A DNA stretch of 64,000 nucleotides from an uncultured Bacteroidales bacterium (GTDB lineage: Bacteria; Bacteroidota; Bacteroidia; Bacteroidales; Paludibacteraceae), in NCBI GenBank assembly GCA_900542355.1, contig UQNE01000008.1:48521-112520 (forward strand), in the 5' to 3' direction. The position numbers were made by a program, and so were the translations under genes. The notes beneath the pieces were generated by a model. It was not told the origin of the DNA. It saw only the letters and a program-made list of their open reading frames with translations, and ran no database searches. Positions within the stretch are counted from its first letter, which is position 1; the number at the start of each line of letters is the position of its first letter. This document shows positions 43,645-51,966 of the stretch, piece after piece.

Positions 43645-44667
43645 TTAGTAAAGCCGTTGTCCGCTGATACTGAATAAATAAGTAGAATGATTCGAGCCGA
43701 TTGGTTCAATGTACATCTGCCCGTTGCGTACCACTATGCGATGGGCAGATGTCTTTTTGTTGTCTTTTGTCGCTGTGTAGGAGGTCGGTTGAGCGTGTCG
43801 CAGCACCAAGCGCATACCTACATAGTTCAGCCGTCGATCAGCCCGCTCATAGAGCCGACAAGAAGTACGCAAGATATGCTCTTGCCGGGCGTAGCACCCG
43901 CCTCGCACCACGCGATACTCCCTGGCGTTGTAAGCCGCCCCTGTCGGGTCTGTCTGTTCGTCTGCCGTGTAGTCGCCATAGTAGTCGGAGCACCACTCCA
44001 ACACATTGCCGCTCATGTCATATAGCCCGAGTTCGTTGGGCTTCTTTTGTCCCACCATATGCGTCTGCGTGGGCGAGTTCTGCGCATACCACGCTACCTC
44101 GCTCGGCGTGTCGCTTCCCGCATACTTATATCCTTTGCTCGCTTGCCCGCCTCGTGCTGCGTACTCCCATTCTGCCTCCGTGGGCAACCGAAAGAAATCA
44201 CCCTCGTCTATCTGTCCCGAGGCGTGCAGACTGTCGTTGAGTGCCATCAAAAAAGCCGTTGCGTCGGCATAGTTGATGTAGTAGGCAGGGTAACCGATAC
44301 CGTATCCGTTCTCCGAGTACCACTGCTTATCCTCTGTCGGCTGTGCGTGCATTACGGCGAACCACAACTCTTGCGTAACAGGGTAAGTGCCTATTGCATA
44401 GTCGCTTAGTACCACTGTATGCACCGGTGCTTCGTCAAACATCGCATTTTGGTCATAGCGGGGTAGGGTAGCGTTGTCCCGCTGTGCACCCATCAGAAAA
44501 CGGTCGCCTTTCACCTCCGTCATCTCAAACTCAATGTCCCCAACTCGATAGGTCGTGCCATGCATATCTTGTGCTGTGTGCACCTCTCCTTGTGCTTGTA
44601 CCGCCGGTGTCAAGCAACAAAGCCATCCCGCTATCAAGATGTACCGATATACCTTTCCCAAATACAT
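43645..44667 (-). CDS. Secreted formylglycine-enzyme (SUMF1) domain protein
   Basis: A 340-residue protein with a signal peptide (to about residue 25), a full FGE-sulfatase fold (GDRFLMGAQ, YPVTQELWFAVM, RLPTEAEWEYAARGG, NELGLYDMSGNVLEWC, YVGMRLVL) and a C-terminal NGQMYIEPIG...YLFSISGQRLY tail that resembles Bacteroidales sorting tails. The two catalytic cysteines expected after RGGSW are not at the right places, so it is probably a binding or GldK-like structural relative, not an FGE. Follows fbp by 45 bases. Confidence 0.85.
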   Translation of the reverse strand: MYLGKVYRYILIAGWLCCLTPAVQAQGEVHTAQDMHGTTYRVGDIEFEMTEVKGDRFLMGAQRDNATLPRYDQNAMFDEAPVHTVVLSDYAIGTYPVTQELWFAVMHAQPTEDKQWYSENGYGIGYPAYYINYADATAFLMALNDSLHASGQIDEGDFFRLPTEAEWEYAARGGQASKGYKYAGSDTPSEVAWYAQNSPTQTHMVGQKKPNELGLYDMSGNVLEWCSDYYGDYTADEQTDPTGAAYNAREYRVVRGGCYARQEHILRTSCRLYERADRRLNYVGMRLVLRHAQPTSYTATKDNKKTSAHRIVVRNGQMYIEPIGSNHSTYLFSISGQRLY

Positions 44668-44712
44668 ATTATCTGATAATCAATGTTTTAATGCCGGTCC
44701 ATTGTCCATTGT

Positions 44713-46710
44713 CTATTTTATCAAGCCAATCTGATAGGCCTCCAACAGGTGTTCCAGGTTGGTTACTTGCGCCTGCAGTTCGCGCCCACGATCGGTATCG
44801 CAGATATGCAAACGGTGTTCCGTGAAGTCCTGCAGCAGCGTCCGACTATGGATATCACTACCCGACAAGATAGCCTGCTCGCGGCTCTCAAACGACTCGT
44901 GTTCTACCAACTGAATACCATGGCTGTTATAAATCAGCGTGTAGCCCGCTATGCCCGTCTTTTCTTGGTAGGGCTTGCTGAACCCACCGTCTATCACAAA
45001 CCGTTTACCCTCCGCGCGGATAGGTGTCTCGCCTGCTATCGTGCGCACGGGGATATGCCCATTGATGATACGCCCCGTATGCTCGTCCATACCAAACTCC
45101 CGCAGTATCATCTCGCAGGTCTCTCGCTCGTTCGCCAGCGTGTAGTACGCCCCTTTCTGCTCTTTCCAAGTACGCTCGTCATCTACAAAATACCGCTCCA
45201 GAGTGGTCATCTTATCTTTGTTGTACAGCGGTGAGCAAGGTCCTTCCCATAGGTAGAGCATATAGTCGAGCGCATCGGCTTTCTCTTTGCCGGCACCATA
45301 GTACGCTGTGCGTACCACCTCATCGGTACGCTCCATCAGTGACCTGCCGCTCACACGCTTGCCGCATACATCCACTTCCGTAAAACTGCCGTCGCTATTC
45401 AGTGGCACCGCTGCATGATACAACAAGAACCCGTTGCGCACCAAGAACATACTCCCGTGCTGGTAGAGCAAGTGCAGGTGTTTCTGCATCTTCTCCGAAT
45501 TCCGAAAACTGCGCTCCAACTGTGCCATCAGTTCCTCCTCTTCCGCCGACAGACGATAGGGATCTGCCTCCGACAGTGTCGGTAGGTGCCTATCGGTCAG
45601 CGCATAGTCCTGTCCGCCGATACGGATAGTGCCGTACTGCAAGTCGATTTTATCCAGCAGCAATCGGTCGTTCATCCCCCATTCGGGGTGGCGCAGAATC
45701 GTCTGTCCCTCCAACTTAAATTGGATAATCGATATCGCCTTGTGCATCTTCGCCATCAACGCGGCCGACCGTGTCAGACGCGGGTTGTTCTCAAAATCCT
45801 TGGTCTGAAACACCCTGCAAGGGTCATCGCCGTAGGTCTCCATCGCAAAGTTTGCCAGCGGAAGCAGGTTGATTCCGTACCCCTCCTCCAGTGTCTCAAT
45901 GTTCGCATACCGTATCGACACACGCAGCACCGTGGCAATCAGCGCAAGGTTACCCGCCATCGCACCCATCCATTCAATATCGTGGTTGCCCCATTGGATG
46001 TCGTAGTCCCGTAGTGTCGAGAGTACATCTATTATCTTCGATGCCCCCGACCCGCGGTCGAAGATATCGCCCACCACATGTAGCGTGTCTATCGTAAAAC
46101 TGTGTATCAGATACGAGATGGCTGTAATTAGTTTCTCCGCGCAACCTAAGTCGATGATAGTGTCGATGATAGCATTGTAATATACCGCGCGGTCGCTCTC
46201 TATGTTCGATTCGTGCAGCAACTCATCGATGATGTACGCATAGTCTTTTGGCAGCAGTTTGCGCACTTTCGACCGACTGTATTTGATTGTTACCGCCCGT
46301 GCCACCAGCACCACTTGGTGCAAGCGTATCCTGTACCAATCCTCTATCGCAAACTCGCCGATACCCTCGTCTAATCCCTCTATAGGCTCATATAGGCTTT
46401 GCTGCACCAGTTCTATGCGCTCATCGGGGTAGTAGATTAGTGCGCACAGAGCGCGTTTCTCTGTCTCGCTCATCAGGTCGCCGAAGAGGTCATCTATCTT
46501 GTGCCGTATCACTCCCGATGCGTTCTTTATCGTGTGGATAAATGCACTACTCTCGCCGTGTAGGTCGCTTACAAAATGCTCCGTACCTTTCGGCAGCGAT
46601 AAGATGGCACGCAAGTTAATCAACTCCGTGATAACGGCTTTATTGTTGGGAAATTTCTCACTCAACAACTTCAGATACCGCAAATCGCCCTTTATTTCTT
46701 CTATATCCAT
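44713..46710 (-). CDS. fbp: Fructose-1,6-bisphosphatase, class III
   Basis: A 665-residue class III FBPase with the metallophosphatase motifs VGDIFDRGSGA, WGNHDIEWMGA and INGHIPV, and typical SDLHGE near the start. It hydrolyses fructose 1,6-bisphosphate in gluconeogenesis. Length is usual for the class. A minus-strand promoter lies about 260 bases upstream, so the leader contains a tandem 44-bp repeat. The FGE-like gene downstream is probably co-transcribed. Confidence 0.96.
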   Translation of the reverse strand: MDIEEIKGDLRYLKLLSEKFPNNKAVITELINLRAILSLPKGTEHFVSDLHGESSAFIHTIKNASGVIRHKIDDLFGDLMSETEKRALCALIYYPDERIELVQQSLYEPIEGLDEGIGEFAIEDWYRIRLHQVVLVARAVTIKYSRSKVRKLLPKDYAYIIDELLHESNIESDRAVYYNAIIDTIIDLGCAEKLITAISYLIHSFTIDTLHVVGDIFDRGSGASKIIDVLSTLRDYDIQWGNHDIEWMGAMAGNLALIATVLRVSIRYANIETLEEGYGINLLPLANFAMETYGDDPCRVFQTKDFENNPRLTRSAALMAKMHKAISIIQFKLEGQTILRHPEWGMNDRLLLDKIDLQYGTIRIGGQDYALTDRHLPTLSEADPYRLSAEEEELMAQLERSFRNSEKMQKHLHLLYQHGSMFLVRNGFLLYHAAVPLNSDGSFTEVDVCGKRVSGRSLMERTDEVVRTAYYGAGKEKADALDYMLYLWEGPCSPLYNKDKMTTLERYFVDDERTWKEQKGAYYTLANERETCEMILREFGMDEHTGRIINGHIPVRTIAGETPIRAEGKRFVIDGGFSKPYQEKTGIAGYTLIYNSHGIQLVEHESFESREQAILSGSDIHSRTLLQDFTEHRLHICDTDRGRELQAQVTNLEHLLEAYQIGLIK

Positions 46711-46768
46711 AGTCTGTTCTGCGTGGTTTATGTATTCCGTATTTCTTTTTAGTTTAGATATCTATTTT

Positions 46769-46899
46769 ACTCAGCGCTTTGCTTTGTTTCACTCAGCACC
46801 CCGTTCTACCTTACTCAGTACTTTGCTTTGTTTTACTCAGCACCCCGTTCTACCTTACTCAGTACTTTGCTTTGTTTCACTCAGCACCCGTTCCACCTT
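46769..46899. repeat. Three tandem copies of a 44-bp unit in the fbp leader
   Basis: Unit starts ACTCAGYRCTTTGCTTTGTT and ends CCGTTCTACCTT; copies at 46769-46812, 46813-46856 and 46857-46899 with few changes. It contains no gene. Confidence 0.93.
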
Positions 46900-46973
46900 A
46901 CTCTGCATCTCGCTTTTATTTAGTGTGTGGTAGTTCTAAACCCTATTCTCGTTCGGAATCTCGTTTCTGACTG

Positions 46974-47004
46974 CAAAGATACACTTTTTTTGTCAATATG
47001 CCAA
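46974..47004 (-). promoter_or_regulatory. Promoter of fbp
   Basis: On the minus strand TTG (47004-47002), 20 bases, TATCTTTG (46981-46974). Confidence 0.8.
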
Positions 47005-47032
47005 AGTTACTCTCCTTATTCCTCCAAAATCT

Positions 47033-47115
47033 CCTTGCTATTCTTCATTCTTGATGAAGTAGGCTTCTTGCTATTCTTCATTTTTGATGGAATAAGGCTT
47101 CTTGCTATTCTTAAT
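47033..47115. repeat. Tandem ~33-bp repeat
   Basis: CTTGCTATTCTTCATTYTTG occurs twice in full and a third time in part (47033, about 47067 and 47101). Confidence 0.8.
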
Positions 47116-47476
47116 CTCCAATTCTTAATTTTCTATTACCTCATTCTCTCCCCGTATGCACCCTGCTTGTCCACTGACCGTAGTATGTTGTTAGTATGTG
47201 ATTAGTATGTGATTAGTATGTGGTTTAGCGAATCCGACCGTAGTCTGATAGTACCCACACTGTACCCTAATAGTGTTAATGTAAATATGGAAGAATGTGT
47301 ACTATGTGTTAAAATGTGTATTGCGTTTTGGTAGTCGGCCGCTCCCCACCCGCGAAGTGTCCCCGCCGCGGGCTTGCCAAGCCCGCAACATACTCCTCGC
47401 ACACAAAAAGGCTGCTTGAGCATTTCAAGTAGCCTTTCCAACTTCTAACAGCGTCAGCGTTCTAACTTCTAATATC
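47116..47476. other. Non-coding stretch with REP-like hairpin
   Basis: No gene supported. TTAGTATGTGA occurs three times near 47190-47222; the REP-like GCGGGCTTGCCAAGCCCGC hairpin is at 47368-47388 with the GCGAAGTGTCC block before it; AGCG-type spacer repeats follow at 47437-47470. Confidence 0.55.
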
Positions 47477-49465
47477 TCACTTCTCCCCCACAGACATACC
47501 CGTCGCGGTGTAGATACCGCCGTCGTGGATGATGTACAAGATACCGTCTTCGAGTACCTTCTGCGCACCGCTCTCCTCGCTCGTTGTAGTCTGGTCGATA
47601 GCGGTCAGCGTACCTTGATAAGTGATGTGTACAGGCAGGTTGTACGAGTTTACGGCATCTACTATGAGCGATGTGTTGCTCTCCTCGTGCACAATCGCTA
47701 CGCTACCCGCTACCAAGAAGTACATCTGCTGCGGGTTGCCGTTGGCTATCGTCGTGTAGTACGACGGCGTCAGTGTCCCGTCGGCGGCAAGTCCGGTCGA
47801 GGCCAATACGGTATGGTCTGCGTAGGTCGAACCAATCGTGTACTGCCCGGCTGGCAGAACCTGACTGCCTTCCTCGTCGCAGAAGAGATACAAGAGGGTC
47901 TTGTCGCTTTCGTCTTGTTTCTGTGCCATAAAGAGGATAAAACCTTGTGTCGCCCGCATGTCCTCCACGGCAATGATGTCCGCATCGGTGTACGCTTGCT
48001 CCACTGCCCCTTGCTCTGCATCCATATTGATATACTTGCGGTGCGTCGCCACGCTGCATACTGCCGATAGGTCGCCATACTGCGCCGTGATTGTGGTTGT
48101 GCCGCAACTGTTGCCATACAAACGCACGGTCTTGCTGTCCTTCGTGTTGCTTATCTCCTTGTATATCAAATGGTTGTTGTCTGCTGCAATACTTATCTGC
48201 GAAGCGTCCCCGTTGAGTACCGTCAGGCAGAGGTCAGTCGAGTCGCCAAGCAACAAATCAACGCTGTTCTTGTCTGTGATAAGACCTTTGACTTCTGCCT
48301 CATACCAGAGGTAAGGCAATGCGCCATATACCCATGGTGCGTCTGCCGTTGTGCCTTGTGCGAAAGAGTGAGCCGCAAGAAAATCGGTCGTCAGTGCCGC
48401 AAGCGTTGCGCCTTCCGTGGTGCTGTCTGCGGCTAAGACGGTCCCGTCGATAGACTCTGCCGGAGCAAGGGCGTAGTTGTCGCCGAGGCCAGTCTCTGCC
48501 GCACCTACCTTATAGAGTGCATCGCGGTTTCCCTCATAGTAGTCGTTCCAATCCTTTTCCGTCCATTCGTTTTCCATTCTGTCCCAGTCAATCTCTTTCT
48601 TGTCGGCAGAGGTGTAACCGGCGATACGGTGTGCTGCCGGATTAGCCGCACTTTGGGCAATGGCAATCGTGTCGAGCGATACAAGGCAATGAGCAATGAG
48701 CGTGTCGCTCGCAGCCTCGTAGGTCTCCTCTATGCTGCCGGCTATACCGCCTGCTGCCGTGTAGCGCATACCGCCCATAGCGGAAAGCGAACCTTCAGCA
48801 AAGCAGTTGTTTATCACCGCTCTACTGCTGCTGCCGATGATACCCGCTACTGCCTCATAACCGCTGATCGCACCGCTGCTGTGGCAGTTGCTAATCGTCT
48901 CATCGCCCGAGGTATTCTCACCCACTATACCTGCAGCCGTTCCTGCCGTCAGCAAACCGCCGAAAGCGCAAGCACCGATATGGCTGCCCGTGCGCAAACT
49001 GCCTGCTATACCGCTGGCGGTCGCATCTTCCGTCAGCGCAAACGATGCGTCGTTCACCGAGCAACCGATAACTTTCGACCCCGTGGCAAGCGAACCGGCT
49101 ATACCGCCGAAATAACCGCTGAAATCCTCATCTGCCACTGCCTTCGGAGAGTAGATGTGTATGTTTTGCAGCGTGCTAACTCCCGTGGTGAGCAACTGGT
49201 TGGTAACCACGCTGTTGGCTACCAATCCCGCTTCCGTCGCGTCCTCAAGCGTTATCACCGGCTCATACAAGGTCAGATTCTCAATAGTCGCACTTTCCAA
49301 TACATTGTGGAATAAACCATTGTCCTCCAATACCAGGTTGGTCAGTATATGCTCCTGTCCGTCGAGGCTTCCGGTGAAGTCGGCGGATACACCGCTATAC
49401 GAAATCGACTGGAAATCCAAGTCGTTGATGACATGGCGTATTCGGGTCGAAAAACTCCTTTTCAT
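47477..49465 (-). CDS. GLUG-repeat surface protein, C-terminal part of a frameshifted gene
   Basis: The open frame holds five GLUG-type repeats (GGIAGSLATGSKVIGC, SGIAGSLRTG, AGIVGENTSG, AGIIGSSSRAVINNC, GGIAGSIEE), a Big-like/Ig-like segment (LLLGDSTDLCL...GTTTITAQYGDLSAVC) and ends with GILYIIHDGGIYTATGMSV, a short tail like those of exported Bacteroidales proteins. The part before about 49432 is out of frame with the N-terminal half encoded at 49395-50423; joining them would give one secreted protein of about 980 residues. The listed start is only the first ATG in this frame. Confidence 0.78.
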   Translation of the reverse strand: MKRSFSTRIRHVINDLDFQSISYSGVSADFTGSLDGQEHILTNLVLEDNGLFHNVLESATIENLTLYEPVITLEDATEAGLVANSVVTNQLLTTGVSTLQNIHIYSPKAVADEDFSGYFGGIAGSLATGSKVIGCSVNDASFALTEDATASGIAGSLRTGSHIGACAFGGLLTAGTAAGIVGENTSGDETISNCHSSGAISGYEAVAGIIGSSSRAVINNCFAEGSLSAMGGMRYTAAGGIAGSIEETYEAASDTLIAHCLVSLDTIAIAQSAANPAAHRIAGYTSADKKEIDWDRMENEWTEKDWNDYYEGNRDALYKVGAAETGLGDNYALAPAESIDGTVLAADSTTEGATLAALTTDFLAAHSFAQGTTADAPWVYGALPYLWYEAEVKGLITDKNSVDLLLGDSTDLCLTVLNGDASQISIAADNNHLIYKEISNTKDSKTVRLYGNSCGTTTITAQYGDLSAVCSVATHRKYINMDAEQGAVEQAYTDADIIAVEDMRATQGFILFMAQKQDESDKTLLYLFCDEEGSQVLPAGQYTIGSTYADHTVLASTGLAADGTLTPSYYTTIANGNPQQMYFLVAGSVAIVHEESNTSLIVDAVNSYNLPVHITYQGTLTAIDQTTTSEESGAQKVLEDGILYIIHDGGIYTATGMSVGEK

Positions 49466-50423
49466 ATCGTGCAAAAGCGTAGTATATTTGGTGATTGCGC
49501 TGTTGCATAATGATAGGTACCGATGCATTGCCCGCATCCGAGATATAGGCGTAGTCGAGTACAAAAGTATGGGCCGGAGTGGCTTTGAACCCGCTGTATG
49601 ACGCCTTCTGATAAACATCATAGATAAGGTAGTACTCGTATGAATAGTCGTCGCCGTTGATATTCTCTACGGTCGAATCGCGTTGAAAAACCAAGGTGTA
49701 GTTCTCGCTCCACGCATCGCGAGCCATGTTTTGTGCCAGCACTTGATTACCTTCTATCGAGCAGATTTTATTTCCTGTGCCTATCGAGAATACATCGTTG
49801 TACTCCTTGCCTTGATAGTCTTCCGTCGTGGCGTGAACATACAGCATCACCTCATATTGGTCATCGAGATTAAAGAATTTCTTGGTTACTAACGGATTGA
49901 CCTGTACGCTGTTTACACCCGTTACCCCGGGTTCATCGGTAAAAGTATCGGTAAACTCGCCCAACAGTTGCTGTTGCCCGTCGTATATTTTTACATGGGC
50001 GGCAGAATAACTGCCATTGCTCTTCTCAGTTAGGTCTATTGTGTAGGTCCATACACTACCGTCCGGACTCACTATCGTTCCGAATCCGTTGGTCGCAGGC
50101 AGTTCTACGCTATTTGCTGCGGCATTTACCGAGGCAATGCTTTTAGATGTCTTGTTTACCGAGGCAATGCTTTTAGACGCCTTGATAGATGTTTTAGCAG
50201 ATGCACAGCGATTGGTCGCATCCCCATCCTGCCAAGTACTGAACATTCCTTGTGCCCATTGCTGCTCGCTCTTATGCCACGAGTGCTTGGGTGTTTGTCT
50301 GTCCGTAGCCGATACCCGGGCGTGCTTTGTCCCATTCGTCGGCTGCTGAGTCGTTGCCGCCTGCACCGCCGTGGCACACAGCAGACACACGCTCGCCATG
50401 TAAAAAAGTAGATGTTTCTTCAT
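49395..50423 (-). CDS. GLUG-repeat surface protein, N-terminal part of a frameshifted gene
   Basis: A 342-codon frame with a clear signal peptide (MKKHLLFYMASVCLLCATAV then QAA), a tandem SKSIASVN repeat (residues about 84-100) and a beta-rich region. From about DPNTP (near 49435) it leaves the likely true frame: the +1 frame continues as VINDLDFQSISYSGVSADFTG, typical of GLUG-protein starts. One extra base near 49425-49440 would explain both. Function unknown; probably surface exposed. Confidence 0.78.
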   Translation of the reverse strand: MKKHLLFYMASVCLLCATAVQAATTQQPTNGTKHARVSATDRQTPKHSWHKSEQQWAQGMFSTWQDGDATNRCASAKTSIKASKSIASVNKTSKSIASVNAAANSVELPATNGFGTIVSPDGSVWTYTIDLTEKSNGSYSAAHVKIYDGQQQLLGEFTDTFTDEPGVTGVNSVQVNPLVTKKFFNLDDQYEVMLYVHATTEDYQGKEYNDVFSIGTGNKICSIEGNQVLAQNMARDAWSENYTLVFQRDSTVENINGDDYSYEYYLIYDVYQKASYSGFKATPAHTFVLDYAYISDAGNASVPIIMQQRNHQIYYAFARYEKEFFDPNTPCHQRLGFPVDFV

Positions 50424-50702
50424 AAATAATTGGTTTTATATGTTATTGTTTCTTGCGCGATTTCCGTGTCCCATACTATAGTTTGTATGAAGCCTTTATG
50501 TAAATTGTTTGCAGAGATATATCTATTATTTCATATTTGCAAGAAAAAGTACTTTATTTGTATCAAAATGGCGCATATGTGTTCATTTGTGCACCAAAAT
50601 GATAATTATACATCTTGTTTTTGCATATATGCATTTGCCGGAATGCAATTCTCTGCATAATCCCTTCTGTATGATAAAAATGCGAAAAAAACACCAAGAT
50701 AT

Positions 50703-50733
50703 TTGCACAGTCCAAAAAAAAGCAGTATCTTTG
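50703..50733 (+). promoter_or_regulatory. Promoter of tRNA-Lys
   Basis: TTG (50703-50705), 20 bases, TATCTTTG (50726-50733) and CACCCG, as at the rRNA promoter. The rest of 50424-50702 is AT-rich without a recognised gene. Confidence 0.85.
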
Positions 50734-50755
50734 CACCCGCTTTTGAAAAAGCAAT

Positions 50756-50828
50756 GTCTCCCTAGCTCAGTTGGTAGAGCAACTGACTCTTAATCAGTGG
50801 GTCGAGGGTTCGAGTCCCTCGGGGGACA
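50756..50828 (+). tRNA. tRNA-Lys (anticodon CTT)
   Basis: 73 nt. Acceptor arms GTCTCCC/GGGGGAC, D-arm AGCTCAGTTGGTAGAGC, anticodon stem ACTGA/TCAGT with loop CTCTTAA (anticodon CTT), T-arm GAGGGTTCGAGTCCCTC. No encoded CCA. Confidence 0.97.
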
Positions 50829-50848
50829 CTCAGAATCATTGAAAAATC

Positions 50849-50882
50849 AAGGATTTATGTGCAAACATAAGTCCTTTTTTGT
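50849..50882 (+). terminator. Terminator of tRNA-Lys
   Basis: AAGGATTTATG and CATAAGTCCTT arms (one G-T pair), 6-base loop, T6 tail. Confidence 0.88.
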
Positions 50883-51005
50883 TCTATACATACTTCTACA
50901 CTAATACAATGGAGTTCCAAGCCAATGCCACATAGAATTATATGTCCAATTACATGGCAATTATATATGTTTAATCGCCCGCCCCTGCTGTTATGTAAGA
51001 AAAAT

Positions 51006-51036
51006 TTGCACATGCCGATTATTTGTTGTAACTTTG
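51006..51036 (+). promoter_or_regulatory. Promoter of GNAT gene
   Basis: TTG (51006-51008), 20 bases, TAACTTTG (51029-51036), 19 bases before the start. Confidence 0.82.
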
Positions 51037-51055
51037 CACTACATACCTATCATAT

Positions 51056-51589
51056 ATGATTCACCTACGCGAGATACATACTGCCGATGCCGATTATGCT
51101 TTTGTTGAGGCACTTTGGCTGCAAGCCTTTCCGGAGATAGAACGCCGAGATACGGCTGCGCAAAGGCAGAATACGGATACCAACCCGCTGTTTCATTGCC
51201 TGTTAGCCACATCTCCCGAAGGCAACCCCATAGGCTTTCTTACCTATTGGGACTTTGGCAGTTACTGCTATGGCGAGCATTTCGCTACCGATATGCGGCT
51301 GCGCAATAGAGGATATGGCGGACAAATCATCCGTGATGCTATCGACTATATCGCGCGTCCCTTGGTGCTGGAGGTAGAACTGCCGCAAGACGACCTAAGC
51401 CGTCGGCGTATCGGGTTCTATCAGCGCAACGGACTGACGCTTTGGCAGGATATACCTTATGTGCAACCCGCATATCGTGTCGGCGGTGAGGCACTGCCAA
51501 TGCTCCTTATGGCTGCCCCCGATCTGGAGCCGAACCGCTGTGCCGACCAAGTCATCCGTACTATCCACCGCCATGTGTATGGCGTGTAG
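51056..51589 (+). CDS. GNAT family N-acetyltransferase
   Basis: A 177-residue acetyl-CoA-dependent acetyltransferase. IGFLTYWDFGSYCYGEHFA is the central sheet, RLRNRGYGGQIIRDAI is motif A with the pyrophosphate loop (R-x-x-G-x-G/A variant R-GYGG), and RRRIGFYQRNG is motif B. The acceptor substrate is unknown. Own promoter, single gene. Confidence 0.85.
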   Translation: MIHLREIHTADADYAFVEALWLQAFPEIERRDTAAQRQNTDTNPLFHCLLATSPEGNPIGFLTYWDFGSYCYGEHFATDMRLRNRGYGGQIIRDAIDYIARPLVLEVELPQDDLSRRRIGFYQRNGLTLWQDIPYVQPAYRVGGEALPMLLMAAPDLEPNRCADQVIRTIHRHVYGV

Positions 51590-51828
51590 GTCGGCGGGCA
51601 ATAACGGAGTACCAATCCAGCGAAGCAGCATTTTCAGCCTATATAGCGTTTAATGGAGCACCCTCAGAGCAATTAATGGCCAATTAACCGCAATTAACGG
51701 AGACATAATGGATACGCCTGTATGATTTTTATGGCTTTTAATTGAGGGACAATGGTGTGTTCAATGGCGACTCGCGTATTTTCCTACTTGCCAAAAATAT
51801 GCTCTGCAGCAGGATTTGCACTTTTTGT
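51590..51828. other. Spacer made of CAATTAACGG modules
   Basis: No gene. TTTAATGGAGC, GAGCAATTAATGG, CCAATTAACCGCAATTAACG and AATTGAGGGACAATGG modules fill 51650-51765. Confidence 0.55.
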
Positions 51829-51859
51829 TTGCATATTCTGCATTTTTGTCGTACCTTTG
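51829..51859 (+). promoter_or_regulatory. Promoter of fusA2
   Basis: TTG (51829-51831), 20 bases, TACCTTTG (51852-51859); leader about 100 bases. Confidence 0.82.
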
Positions 51860-51966
51860 CAACAAGAACATTGTTGCGGTTACCATTTTGCCTATCTTGT
51901 GCAGAATGACCTCATGCCGGGTGCCGAATGGTGTTCTTATGTAAATACCTTATAAAAAACACAATT

